This document shows positions 45,819 to 53,584 of a DNA stretch of 64,000 nucleotides, piece after piece. A model generated the notes under the pieces. It was not told where the DNA came from and did no database searches. It saw only the letters and a list, made by a program, of their open reading frames with translations. Within the stretch, counting starts at the first letter, position 1; each line of letters begins with the position of its first letter. Source of the stretch: Crenothrix sp. D3 (lineage in GTDB: Bacteria; Pseudomonadota; Gammaproteobacteria; Methylococcales; Methylomonadaceae); assembly GCA_002134785.1 (NCBI GenBank), contig MBQZ01000011.1, positions 19,099 to 83,098 on the forward strand. Reading direction: 5' to 3'. Both the position numbers and the translations under genes were made by a program.

Positions 45819-45878
45819 CGAGACACCTCTAACCTTTAGGTGCGGCTATCGCTAGCCGACATCCAGTCGGGGGTCTCG
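45819..45878 (+). ncRNA. Multi-branched structured RNA element in the tkt leader/trailer gap
   Basis: CGAGAC at 45819 pairs with GTCTCG at 45873. Inside are three consecutive hairpins: CACCT/AGGTG (9-base loop), GGCTA/TAGCC (loop TCGC) and CCGAC/GTCGG (loop ATCCA). The second and third share two bases, so one may exclude a full stem of the other. The layout resembles a cloverleaf but has none of the conserved tRNA bases. It lies between tkt and the first repeat-protein gene, and could be a processing or stability element or a REP-like insertion. Confidence 0.45.
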
Positions 45879-45907
45879 AACCATTCTTCCGACTTATAGG
45901 TGAACGT

Positions 45908-46621
45908 GTGAACAAGAATAATTTGACGAAAGGTCTATTTACAGCGTTGCTGCTAGCCAGCAGCGTGGTAAGTGCAGATGAAAAATATCCAGCAGCCGAT
46001 TTCCAACCTTCGGTTGTTTATCAAAGCGATGCCGTTAAAAATGGCTCATCAACTCAAACGGCTGTTAAACAGGCAGCTCCTGTCGTTGCTCAAGCAACAC
46101 ATGAAGTGGATTCAAAATATCCAGCAGCTGATTTCCAACCTACAGTTGTTTATAGTGATGATAAATATCAACACAATAAAACCATACCTGCAAGCGCGTC
46201 CAAACATGTAGGCGGTTCTTCCGCGACAGAAAAGTTCAGTGCCGCTCCATTAGATTCAAAATTAGAAGAGCCTAAAGAAGATTCTAGCCTTACTTACTTA
46301 TTTGGTTTAATTGGCTTAGCTGGTGCAGGTATTTTCTTATTTAAAAAACAAACTCCAGCTGCATCCTCCGCAACTAAAAAAGCTAATATTGCCCCTGCAA
46401 GTAGCAAAGCCGCTGCAACAACAGGTGTTGGTAAATATATCAATAAAGTATCTGGCACTGGTGTTTCTCGCTATGTAGAACAACAAGTCAAAACTGCAAA
46501 ATCTGCAACAGGTGTCGCTAAATATGTTGCACAGCAAACATTAGTTGACAAAGCAAGAGCAGCAGAAGAAGCAGAAAAGAAAGCCACAGGTGTTGAAAAA
46601 TACATGCGCAATCGGGGATAA
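45908..46621 (+). CDS. Membrane-anchored GVxKY-repeat protein (unknown)
   Basis: The start is GTG (45908), giving a signal-like N terminus (LTKGLFTALLLASSVVSA). Residues ~25-90 carry two copies of KYPAADFQPxVVY. A transmembrane helix follows near 125 (YLFGLIGLAGAGIFLF then KK). Beyond it is an alanine-rich region with four motifs: TGVGKYINKV, TGVSRYVEQQ, TGVAKYVAQQ and TGVEKYMRNRG at the C terminus. Topology predicts the first repeats in the periplasm (or lumen) and the GVxKY part in the cytosol. I do not recognise a family. The next gene, three bases downstream, has the same motif many times. A tether or scaffold role is inference. Confidence 0.75.
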   Translation: MNKNNLTKGLFTALLLASSVVSADEKYPAADFQPSVVYQSDAVKNGSSTQTAVKQAAPVVAQATHEVDSKYPAADFQPTVVYSDDKYQHNKTIPASASKHVGGSSATEKFSAAPLDSKLEEPKEDSSLTYLFGLIGLAGAGIFLFKKQTPAASSATKKANIAPASSKAAATTGVGKYINKVSGTGVSRYVEQQVKTAKSATGVAKYVAQQTLVDKARAAEEAEKKATGVEKYMRNRG

Positions 46622-46624
46622 ACA

Positions 46625-47575
46625 ATGAGCCAGAATTCCTTGAACAGTTCATTTTTATCTACTGTTGCAGCGTTTTTTTCGTTTGGAACTGAAGCAAAAT
46701 CTCAAACAGAGAGTATATATCGCGTTTGTGCGGGTGACCCTGATGGACTTAGTGGCGTAGAAAAGTATCTGCAAAGCCAAGAAGCGTTGTTAGCAAGACA
46801 AAAAGCTGAGCAATTGGAAAAACTGGCAGCCCAAGCCGCAGCTATTGCAGCCCAAGCATCAGCTAGTGGTGTTGCAAAGTATCTTGCAGGACAACCAACG
46901 CTGACCAGCGTGGAGCGTTACGCACTTAGACAAGCGATTGCTGACAAACAAGCGCAAAAAAATAACCCAACAGCTAACGGTGGGGCAACAGGTGTTGATA
47001 ATTACTTGAAAAGTATGAAACCTGCGCCCACGCTCAGCAGTGTTGAAAAGTATTTGAGACATCAAGAGAGCCTGCCTCAGCCTAGCAAAGTTGCTAAATA
47101 TATGGCAAAGCAAGCTCTGATGGCTAGGCATAATAGCAAATCAGAATCTGTAACTGTTCGAATAGAAGCAACAGGTGTTGCTAGATACTTACAGCATCAA
47201 GCCAGTTTGCCACAACCGACTAAAGTTGCCAGATACATGGCGAAACAAGCTGCCTTAGCAGCATTACAAGCCAAACCGATAGTTGCTGAAGTGAAGGCCA
47301 CAGGTGTTGCCAAGTATTTACAACATCAAAACAGTCTACCGCAACCTAGCCGAGTCGCTAAATATATGGCAAGACAGGCTTTATTAGATGCGCAACATAC
47401 AAAATTAGTAATCGTGAAACGTAGCGACACAAGTGTTGATAAATATGTTAGACATCAAGACGAGTTACCGCAACCTAGTCGCGTTGCTAAATATTTAGCA
47501 AGACAGGCATTAACAGAACAACAAAAAATAGACGCTGAGACTGGTGTTGAAAAATATGTGCGTCATCAAGGCTGA
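46625..47575 (+). CDS. Cytosolic GVxKY-repeat protein (unknown, scaffold-like)
   Basis: This 316-residue protein has no signal peptide and no transmembrane helix. I count thirteen copies of [ST]xV[AEDR][KRN]Y, for example SGVEKYLQSQ, TGVARYLQHQ, SKVAKYMAKQ and TSVDKYVRHQ. In the C-terminal two thirds they alternate as larger units, GVAKYLQHQxSLPQPSxVAK then YMAxQAL. The protein is strongly basic and rich in A, K and Q, and ends GVEKYVRHQG, nearly the same tail as the preceding protein. Such regularly spaced short motifs are typical of multivalent scaffolds (as in EPYC1 or CsoS2, by analogy only). No known domain is seen. Confidence 0.78.
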   Translation: MSQNSLNSSFLSTVAAFFSFGTEAKSQTESIYRVCAGDPDGLSGVEKYLQSQEALLARQKAEQLEKLAAQAAAIAAQASASGVAKYLAGQPTLTSVERYALRQAIADKQAQKNNPTANGGATGVDNYLKSMKPAPTLSSVEKYLRHQESLPQPSKVAKYMAKQALMARHNSKSESVTVRIEATGVARYLQHQASLPQPTKVARYMAKQAALAALQAKPIVAEVKATGVAKYLQHQNSLPQPSRVAKYMARQALLDAQHTKLVIVKRSDTSVDKYVRHQDELPQPSRVAKYLARQALTEQQKIDAETGVEKYVRHQG

Positions 47576-47668
47576 TAACGCAGTTACTTTTTAGAGGTTT
47601 GTAAGTTGCTTCATGGTGATTGTGATTACAATCCTATCGATTTTTAAATAAACATAAAGGTACTATTC

Positions 47669-48655
47669 ATGGCAAAAAACTTACTTGAACAACTGAAAGC
47701 AATGACAGTTGTTGTTGCTGACACAGGTGATATTGAAGCAATTGAAAAATTCACCCCGCGTGATGCGACTACTAACCCATCGCTGATTACAGCTGCGGCA
47801 CAAATGCCACAATACCAAGCGATTGTTGATGATACGTTAAAAGCAGCAAGAACAACTTTAGGCGCGGCAGCATCAGCATCTGATGTGGTTTCCTTAGCGT
47901 TTGATCGTTTAGCGGTTTCTTTTGGTTTGAAAATTTTAGATGTTATTTCAGGTCGTGTATCAACTGAAGTTGATGCCAGACTGTCATTTGACACTGACGC
48001 AACTATTGCTAAAGGTCGTGATTTAATCGCACAATACGAAGCGGCTGGCGTTGCGCGTGAGCGTGTATTAATTAAAATTGCAGCCACTTGGGAAGGTATT
48101 CAAGCGGCGGCGGTTTTAGAAAAAGAAGGCATTCACTGTAACCTAACTTTATTGTTCGGTTTGCATCAAGCAATTGCTTGTGCTGAAAATGGCATTACGC
48201 TGATTTCTCCTTTTGTGGGTCGTATTCTTGACTGGTACAAAAAAGATTCAGGGCGTGATTCATACCCACCTGCTGAAGATCCAGGTGTAGTATCAGTTAC
48301 TGAAATTTATAACTACTACAAAAAATTTGGTTATAACACTGAAGTGATGGGTGCTAGTTTCCGTAACGTCGGTGAAATCACTGAATTAGCGGGTAGTGAT
48401 TTATTAACGATTGCACCGTCTTTATTAGCTGAATTACAAGCCACAGAAGGCGAGTTACCACGCAAATTAGACCCAGCAAACGCGGCTACGCTAGATATTG
48501 AAAAATTATCAATTGATAAAGCAACGTTCGACAGTATGCACGCAGAAAATCGTATGGCGACTGATAAATTAGCCGAAGGTATTGATGGTTTTGCTAAAGC
48601 ACTTGAAGCACTTGAAAAATTGCTTGCCGAGCGTTTGGCTAGATTAGAAGGTTAA
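47669..48655 (+). CDS. tal: Transaldolase (TalB type)
   Basis: This 328-residue enzyme exchanges three-carbon units between sugar phosphates in the rearrangement part of the RuMP cycle. The N-terminal signature is [14 protein letters not shown]. The Schiff-base lysine lies in [16 protein letters not shown], followed by [11 protein letters not shown] and the phosphate-binding [12 protein letters not shown]. Long form, close to E. coli TalB. It is preceded by a 93-base gap after the repeat protein and followed by a strong hairpin. Confidence 0.97.
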   Translation: MAKNLLEQLKAMTVVVADTGDIEAIEKFTPRDATTNPSLITAAAQMPQYQAIVDDTLKAARTTLGAAASASDVVSLAFDRLAVSFGLKILDVISGRVSTEVDARLSFDTDATIAKGRDLIAQYEAAGVARERVLIKIAATWEGIQAAAVLEKEGIHCNLTLLFGLHQAIACAENGITLISPFVGRILDWYKKDSGRDSYPPAEDPGVVSVTEIYNYYKKFGYNTEVMGASFRNVGEITELAGSDLLTIAPSLLAELQATEGELPRKLDPANAATLDIEKLSIDKATFDSMHAENRMATDKLAEGIDGFAKALEALEKLLAERLARLEG

Positions 48656-48664
48656 GAATCTCAT

Positions 48665-48714
48665 AGCCTTCAGGATATAGATGTTTCGACATCTATAGTC
48701 TGGAGGCTTTTTCT
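48665..48714 (+). terminator. Strong hairpin terminator after transaldolase
   Basis: AGCCTTCAGGATATAGATGT and ACATCTATAGTCTGGAGGCT pair over about 20 bp, with a TTCG tetraloop, followed by TTTTTC. It separates hps-phi-tkt-repeat-tal from fba, although partial read-through is possible. Confidence 0.85.
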
Positions 48715-48758
48715 TTTTCCTTTTTCCTTCAATGTAATTAGCAACAGGATTCCTCTCA

Positions 48759-49838
48759 ATGTCACAAAAAATCTTAGATGTAGTTAAAGCCGGTGTTGTT
48801 ACTGGTGAAGATGTACAAAAAATATTTGCAATTTGCAAAGCAAACCAATTTGCCCTACCTGCGGTCAACGTTATTAACACTGATTCAATTAATGCCGTAT
48901 TAGAAGCTGCCGCAAAAGTAAAATCTGCTGTAGTTGTTCAGTTTTCTAACGGTGGTGCGGCGTTTTTCTCAGGTAAAGGTTTAAAACTTGAAGGTCAACA
49001 AAATGCAATTTTGGGGGCTATTTCTGGCGCACAGCACGTTCATTTAATGGCAGAACATTATGGCGTACCTGTGATTTTACACACAGATCACGCTGCAAAA
49101 AAATTATTGCCTTGGATTGATGGCTTGTTAGATGCCGGTGAAAAACATTTTGCAGCAACAGGAAAACCACTGTTCAGTTCGCACATGTTAGATTTATCTG
49201 AAGAAAGTCTGCAAGAAAATATCGAAATTTGCGGTCAATATTTAGCGCGTATGTCTAAAATGGGCATGACACTGGAAATTGAATTAGGTTGTACAGGTGG
49301 TGAAGAAGACGGTGTCGATAATAGCGACATGGATCATTCATTGCTATATACACAACCAGAAGACGTGGCTTACGCCTACGAAGAATTAAGCAAAATCAGC
49401 GACCGTTTCACCATCGCAGCTTCTTTCGGTAACGTACATGGTGTTTATAAACCAGGTAATGTGAAATTAACCCCTAGTATTTTGGCTAACTCACAAAAAT
49501 TTGTTTCTGAAAAATTCAGCCTAGCAGAAAATACTTTAAATTTCGTTTTCCACGGTGGATCAGGTTCTTCTGCGGAAGAAATTAAACAATCCATTAGCTA
49601 TGGTGTTGTTAAAATGAACATTGATACTGATACCCAATGGGCGACTTGGGAAGGCATCATGAACTTTTACAAGAAAAATGAAGCCTATTTGCAAGGTCAA
49701 ATCGGCAATCCAAGTGGCGAAGATAGCCCTAACAAAAAATACTACGATCCACGCGTTTGGCAACGTGAAGGTGAAGTAGGTATGGTTAAACGTTTAGAGC
49801 AAGCTTTCCAAGAATTAAACGCTGTTAATTCTTTATAA
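48759..49838 (+). CDS. fba: Class II fructose-bisphosphate aldolase
   Basis: This 359-residue zinc aldolase splits or forms fructose 1,6-bisphosphate (and possibly sedoheptulose bisphosphate), linking RuMP to triose phosphates. The zinc ligands are in VILHTDHAAKK and NFVFHGGSGSS. The loop EIELGCTGGEEDGVD and the C-terminal VKMNIDTDTQWA are typical of the class IIA (E. coli FbaA) type. AGGA precedes the ATG. It is the last carbon-assimilation gene of the block. Confidence 0.97.
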   Translation: MSQKILDVVKAGVVTGEDVQKIFAICKANQFALPAVNVINTDSINAVLEAAAKVKSAVVVQFSNGGAAFFSGKGLKLEGQQNAILGAISGAQHVHLMAEHYGVPVILHTDHAAKKLLPWIDGLLDAGEKHFAATGKPLFSSHMLDLSEESLQENIEICGQYLARMSKMGMTLEIELGCTGGEEDGVDNSDMDHSLLYTQPEDVAYAYEELSKISDRFTIAASFGNVHGVYKPGNVKLTPSILANSQKFVSEKFSLAENTLNFVFHGGSGSSAEEIKQSISYGVVKMNIDTDTQWATWEGIMNFYKKNEAYLQGQIGNPSGEDSPNKKYYDPRVWQREGEVGMVKRLEQAFQELNAVNSL

Positions 49839-49860
49839 GCCGCTACGCTAATCGCTAATA

Positions 49861-49892
49861 AAAAAGCCGATGTGTGAGCATCGGCTTTTTTT
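49861..49892 (+). terminator. Rho-independent terminator after fba
   Basis: AAAAAGCCGATG pairs with CATCGGCTTTTTT across TGTGAG. The stem runs into the T tract and so may work in both directions. Confidence 0.9.
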
Positions 49893-49954
49893 GTTTATAG
49901 GAAAGACTAATGTCTATTAGTCTAAAATTCAGTCAATTAACAATAGGAATAACT

Positions 49955-50383
49955 ATGGAACGTCGTGATTTTATTCGCTTAAGTGTAGTCAGTGTGGGTG
50001 CGAGCCTCATTGCCCCTACTCTAGCAATCGCCGCCAGTGAAAAACCAGTAGCGCAAACAAGCGATATTTACTATACAAAAGACTCAGCGGGTCGTTGGGA
50101 AGGCAAAGTAGCCACTCATTTACCGACTATTGAAATAACAAAAGCGGGGGATGATACCGTCGTAAAAATTGTTACTCCTCATGAAATGAAAGGCTATGAA
50201 CACTACATTGTTAAGCATATATTATTAGATAAAAATCATAAATTTATGGATGAACATTTGTTTGATCCAACTAAAGACACCGCTGCCATATCAACATTTA
50301 CGCTTAAAAATTACAGCGGCACACTATACGCGCTCAGTCTGTGTAATAAACATGATCTTTGGTTAAATAGTGCCGAAGTCTAG
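49955..50383 (+). CDS. Tat-exported superoxide-reductase-like (desulfoferrodoxin family) protein
   Basis: ATG 49955 (AGGA upstream) begins a twin-arginine-type signal: MERRDFIRLSVVSVGASLIA. The mature domain of about 115 residues has YEHYIVKHILLD and the C-terminal LCNKHDLWLNSAEV, the CxxH element that holds the iron of neelaredoxin-type superoxide reductases. The usual first histidine motif is less clear (THLPTIE, TPHEMKGYEHYI). It may instead be a SoxY/Z-like immunoglobulin fold. Export via Tat fits a protein folded around a metal cofactor. It stands alone. Confidence 0.7.
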   Translation: MERRDFIRLSVVSVGASLIAPTLAIAASEKPVAQTSDIYYTKDSAGRWEGKVATHLPTIEITKAGDDTVVKIVTPHEMKGYEHYIVKHILLDKNHKFMDEHLFDPTKDTAAISTFTLKNYSGTLYALSLCNKHDLWLNSAEV

Positions 50384-50394
50384 CCTTTTTTAAA

Positions 50395-50422
50395 TCGCGA
50401 TAACAGCCGTGTTATCGCGATG
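50395..50422. terminator. Hairpin between convergent genes
   Basis: ATCGCGATAACA and TGTTATCGCGAT form a near-perfect stem between the superoxide-reductase-like gene and the convergent synthase gene. There is no proper T tract on either side, so it is only a possible bidirectional terminator. Confidence 0.4.
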
Positions 50423-50433
50423 TTAGCCTGCAA

Positions 50434-51969
50434 TTAAATAGACAACTCATGTAGCTGCATATTAATAATTTTCAGTGCAGCTAAAATTGCAGCGAATACT
50501 TGATTAGCATGAACACCGCGTGTTTTGCGTAATTCCCCATCACAATCCCAAGTAATCACGCATTCAGTTAATGCGTCTGTATGCCCGCCTTTAGGAATTC
50601 TCACTTCATAATCGGCTAGCTTAGGTAACGAATAATTATGCAACTGCATGACGTTGTTAATTGCATCAATAAAGGCATCAAAACCGCCATTACCCGAACC
50701 CGTCGCGAGGTGTTTTTCACCATAGACATTAACACGGATACTCACGGTGGATTCTAAATCCAAGCCGCTGGTAATCGAACAATTCAGTAATTTGATATGC
50801 TCATAATCTTTGCTTTCTAACACATCGGCAATAATAAACGGCAAATCATCGGTGGTAATGGTTTGTTTAGAATCGCCTAAACTGACGATACGCGCCAACA
50901 CTTTTTTCTGATTTTCTTCTGATAACTCTAATTCAAGTTGCTCCAAATTTTTCTTCAATGACGCTTTGCCACTCATCTTGCCTAACGCATAATGACGAGT
51001 GCGCGAGAAGCGTTCTGGGCTAAGTTTGGTTTTATACAAACCGCCTTTTGAATCGCCATCAGCATGAATACCTGCGGTTTGTGTGAAGACATCTGCGCCA
51101 ATAATCGGCGCATTCGCTGATACCCGTTTACCCGAAAAGGTTTCCACCATATTGCTAATGCGAAAAATGTGATGCTCATCAATCGCTAATTCCATACCCA
51201 TTTTATCGCGCAACACCACCGATACTTCTGCTAGCGACGCATTACCTGCGCGTTCGCCTAAACAGTTAATCGTACAGTGAATAGAATTAACTCCTGCACG
51301 CACTGCTGCCATCACATTGGCAGTCGCCAATCCGTAATCATTATGCGGGTGAAAATCAAACTGCGCTTCGGGATAGCGTGAACACATATCGCTAAAGCTA
51401 TTGAACACCTCTTCGGGTGACATCACGCCCAGCGTATCGGGCAACATGAAATGGTCAATATCGACGTGGCGTAAGTTATTCATTAAGCCGTAGACGTAAT
51501 CAGGGCTATTGGCATAACCATTTGACCAGTCTTCTAAGTAAACATTAACGCGCAAGCCTTGTTCCTGTGCATAAGCCACCGTTTGTAAAATATCGGCAGT
51601 ATGTTGCTCCAGCGTTTTGCCCAGTTGTTCACGGCAATGTTTTTCACTACCCTTAGTCAGTAAATTGATAACCTTGCCGCCTGTGGCAACTATCCAATCG
51701 ACGCTTTTGGTATGGTCAACAAAACCTAACACCTCAACACGCCCTGCAAAACCTGCTTGCGTTGCCCATGTATTAATATTTGTAACCGCCTCTTTTTCGC
51801 CCTCGGACACTCGTGCCGAAGCGACCTCAATACGGTCAACGCGCAGTGATTGTAATAGTGCCTTCGCAATATTAACTTTTTCAGCGGGGGTGAAAGAAAC
51901 GCCTTGCGTTTGTTCACCATCACGCAAGGTGGTGTCCATCAGTTGGATAGTTCTTAAAGCGGTGGACAT
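50434..51969 (-). CDS. 2-isopropylmalate synthase-family protein (LeuA / citramalate synthase type)
   Basis: This 511-residue acyl-transferase has an N-terminal HMGL-like TIM barrel: QLMDTTLRDGEQTQGVSF with the metal-binding aspartate, FDFHPHNDYGLATANV with the metal histidines, and GERAGNASLAEV. A linker follows (TQTAGIHADGDSKGG), and then a C-terminal LeuA regulatory domain (residues ~390-505). The combination RIEVASARVSEGE and VYLEDWSNGYANSPDYV is what I recall from the Bacteroidetes-type family rather than proteobacterial LeuA. leuD and leuC lie 2.5 kb away on the same strand but are not contiguous. The product could be isopropylmalate or citramalate. Confidence 0.82.
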   Translation of the reverse strand: MSTALRTIQLMDTTLRDGEQTQGVSFTPAEKVNIAKALLQSLRVDRIEVASARVSEGEKEAVTNINTWATQAGFAGRVEVLGFVDHTKSVDWIVATGGKVINLLTKGSEKHCREQLGKTLEQHTADILQTVAYAQEQGLRVNVYLEDWSNGYANSPDYVYGLMNNLRHVDIDHFMLPDTLGVMSPEEVFNSFSDMCSRYPEAQFDFHPHNDYGLATANVMAAVRAGVNSIHCTINCLGERAGNASLAEVSVVLRDKMGMELAIDEHHIFRISNMVETFSGKRVSANAPIIGADVFTQTAGIHADGDSKGGLYKTKLSPERFSRTRHYALGKMSGKASLKKNLEQLELELSEENQKKVLARIVSLGDSKQTITTDDLPFIIADVLESKDYEHIKLLNCSITSGLDLESTVSIRVNVYGEKHLATGSGNGGFDAFIDAINNVMQLHNYSLPKLADYEVRIPKGGHTDALTECVITWDCDGELRKTRGVHANQVFAAILAALKIINMQLHELSI

Positions 51970-52165
51970 AATTTAATGCCTGTAATTATTTATAGTTGAT
52001 TTTTAATGTTGTAAGTTGGGGTGATGTACGAACCCCAATATTTACACAGTGTTGCTTGATTTTGTCAGATTCGTAGCCCACCCTAACCTACAGACTATTT
52101 TTATTCAATAGGTTATGATTAGCCTGCTCCCCATACCAATGGGACTGAACCGTTATGAGGTTATT

Positions 52166-52261
52166 ATGCCAACAAAAATCAAAACAATACTATTGATTAT
52201 CGCCTGTGTGTTTCTATGGCTGGTACTGCAATCTTTTACGGGTGTACCAATGAAGATGTAA
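52166..52261 (+). CDS. Candidate 31-residue membrane peptide
   Basis: This ORF is too short for the track. The frame starts MPTKIKTILLIIACVFLWLV, with GAGG six bases before the ATG, and ends TGVPMKM. It encodes one predicted transmembrane helix with a basic N terminus, as in many small inner-membrane proteins. It lies in a 648-base gap that otherwise holds only repeats. Existence as a gene is uncertain. Confidence 0.4.
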   Translation: MPTKIKTILLIIACVFLWLVLQSFTGVPMKM

Positions 52262-52340
52262 ATAAATTTACATCACACTGGTAGTGCGATATGCCGATGA
52301 CAGACACCACAAACCCTGTATATTTACAGATTTATAGGTA

Positions 52341-52606
52341 TCTCGTTCCCAAACTGTGAAAGTATTCTCGTTATAACCATAGTTTCAGCGAAAACGCCGT
52401 CATTCCAGCATGGATGCTGGAATCCAGTCACGAGGATGTGAATCTGTGTGAAGAATAATATTAATTATAATCATGCAGTTACCATCCTTGGCACTGGATT
52501 CTGGCATCCATGCCAGAATGGCGAGTTTGAAGATTGTTGCATCTAATAACGAATATTTGCTTGAAATTATGAATACTTTCACAGTTTCCAGAGCTTGGGA
52601 ACGAGA
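52341..52606. repeat. Nested inverted-repeat element
   Basis: The outer arms are TCTCGTTCCCAAACTGTGAA (left) and its complement, ending AGCTTGGGAACGAGA (right). Inside them a second palindromic pair, CATTCCAGCATGGATGCTGG at 52400 and CATCCATGCCAGAATGGCG at about 52505, forms its own element. The 60-codon minus ORF in it is not a credible gene. It fills the gap before the FkbM gene. Confidence 0.7.
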
Positions 52607-52617
52607 AAATGTACCCG

Positions 52618-53436
52618 TTATGTTGGTATTGGGGTAATTTGAATTACTTTATTGCTTGGGTCTGAACAATGAACCGCAAGAATATTAATACCCACTTGAT
52701 AGCACTTGTAATCCCAGTCCTTTAAGTGTTGCATTAAACTTTGCTTGTCTACCTTGATAGTTTCTATCAACATTTGTGGCTTAAATTTTTCAATGGTTTT
52801 TTTCGCGCCTTCTAAAACGTCAAGTTCCATACCTTCGACATCAATCTTGATGAAATCTACACGCGGCAATGCTAATGAGTCTATGCTAATCATTTTTATG
52901 GTTTTCATTTGATCAGGCGAATAATCAATCACTTGCCCAATAAATTCATTTCTCGTACTTTGCTTCAATTCTAATGAACCAAAACTTGAAGGTTGATTAT
53001 AATCGACCGTTGGAATCGCTAGAGTACCTTCATTTGCACCTACCGCCGCGTGTATTACCTGAGCATTGAAGCAGTTGTTAATGGCAATATTACCCGCTAG
53101 TGCATAAAAAATTCTCTCTTGCGCTTCAAAAGCGATGACTTTGCCCCAATTGACCATGTGTCTTGCCCATTCGATGGTATGTACACCAATATTGGCACCA
53201 CAATCAATGCCAAACACGCCATCACCAAAATGTTGTTTGCGTAGATTTAACAAGCTGAGTACCAAATCCATTTCTTCGGGATCAAAATACGAACTATTAA
53301 AAATTTGAAAACCAACGCCATAGCCTCTTTGGTCATCAATCATTTGGTAATCGTTTCGGTTAACAATTAAAGTTCCATGCCCTGAAGCAACTATGACAAA
53401 GGGGGCAGGTCTTCGAATCACGCGTAATTCATTCAT
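52618..53436 (-). CDS. FkbM family SAM-dependent methyltransferase
   Basis: This 272-residue methyltransferase has the SAM loop FGIDCGANIGVHTIEWARHM near residue 95 and the acidic end of strand 2, KVIAFEAQERIFYAL. The FkbM signature VDFIKIDVEGMELDVLEGA is near 195, followed by KPQMLIETIK. Members O-methylate sugars or polyketides. No sugar-biosynthesis genes are close, so the acceptor is unknown. The start ATG is at the ORF start, with a weak upstream site. Confidence 0.88.
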   Translation of the reverse strand: MNELRVIRRPAPFVIVASGHGTLIVNRNDYQMIDDQRGYGVGFQIFNSSYFDPEEMDLVLSLLNLRKQHFGDGVFGIDCGANIGVHTIEWARHMVNWGKVIAFEAQERIFYALAGNIAINNCFNAQVIHAAVGANEGTLAIPTVDYNQPSSFGSLELKQSTRNEFIGQVIDYSPDQMKTIKMISIDSLALPRVDFIKIDVEGMELDVLEGAKKTIEKFKPQMLIETIKVDKQSLMQHLKDWDYKCYQVGINILAVHCSDPSNKVIQITPIPT

Positions 53437-53471
53437 TGGTTACTTTTAAACTAAATAATGTGTTGTAGAGC

Positions 53472-53560
53472 CGTAGGTTGGGTTGCATCTTTTCGCAACC
53501 CAACGCATTACGGGGCAAATGTTGGGTTGGAAAAGCACCAACGCAACCTACGCAGCTACA
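53472..53560. repeat. GTAGGTTGGGTTGC-family palindromes, copy 2
   Basis: GTAGGTTGGGTTGCATC with GCAACCCAAC, then TGTTGGGTTGG ... CCAACGCAACCTACG, make two adjacent hairpins and one large palindrome. Confidence 0.65.
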
Positions 53561-53584
53561 TGACTACAAGGCTTATCGCGTTTA

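Noticed and set aside
45819-45878. A tRNA gene suggested by the cloverleaf-like folding
   Set aside because: No conserved TTC loop, D-loop or CCA end; the stems are too short and the arms share bases.
52400-52582. 60-codon minus-strand ORF
   Set aside because: It lies wholly within the nested palindromic element and reads through its arms.
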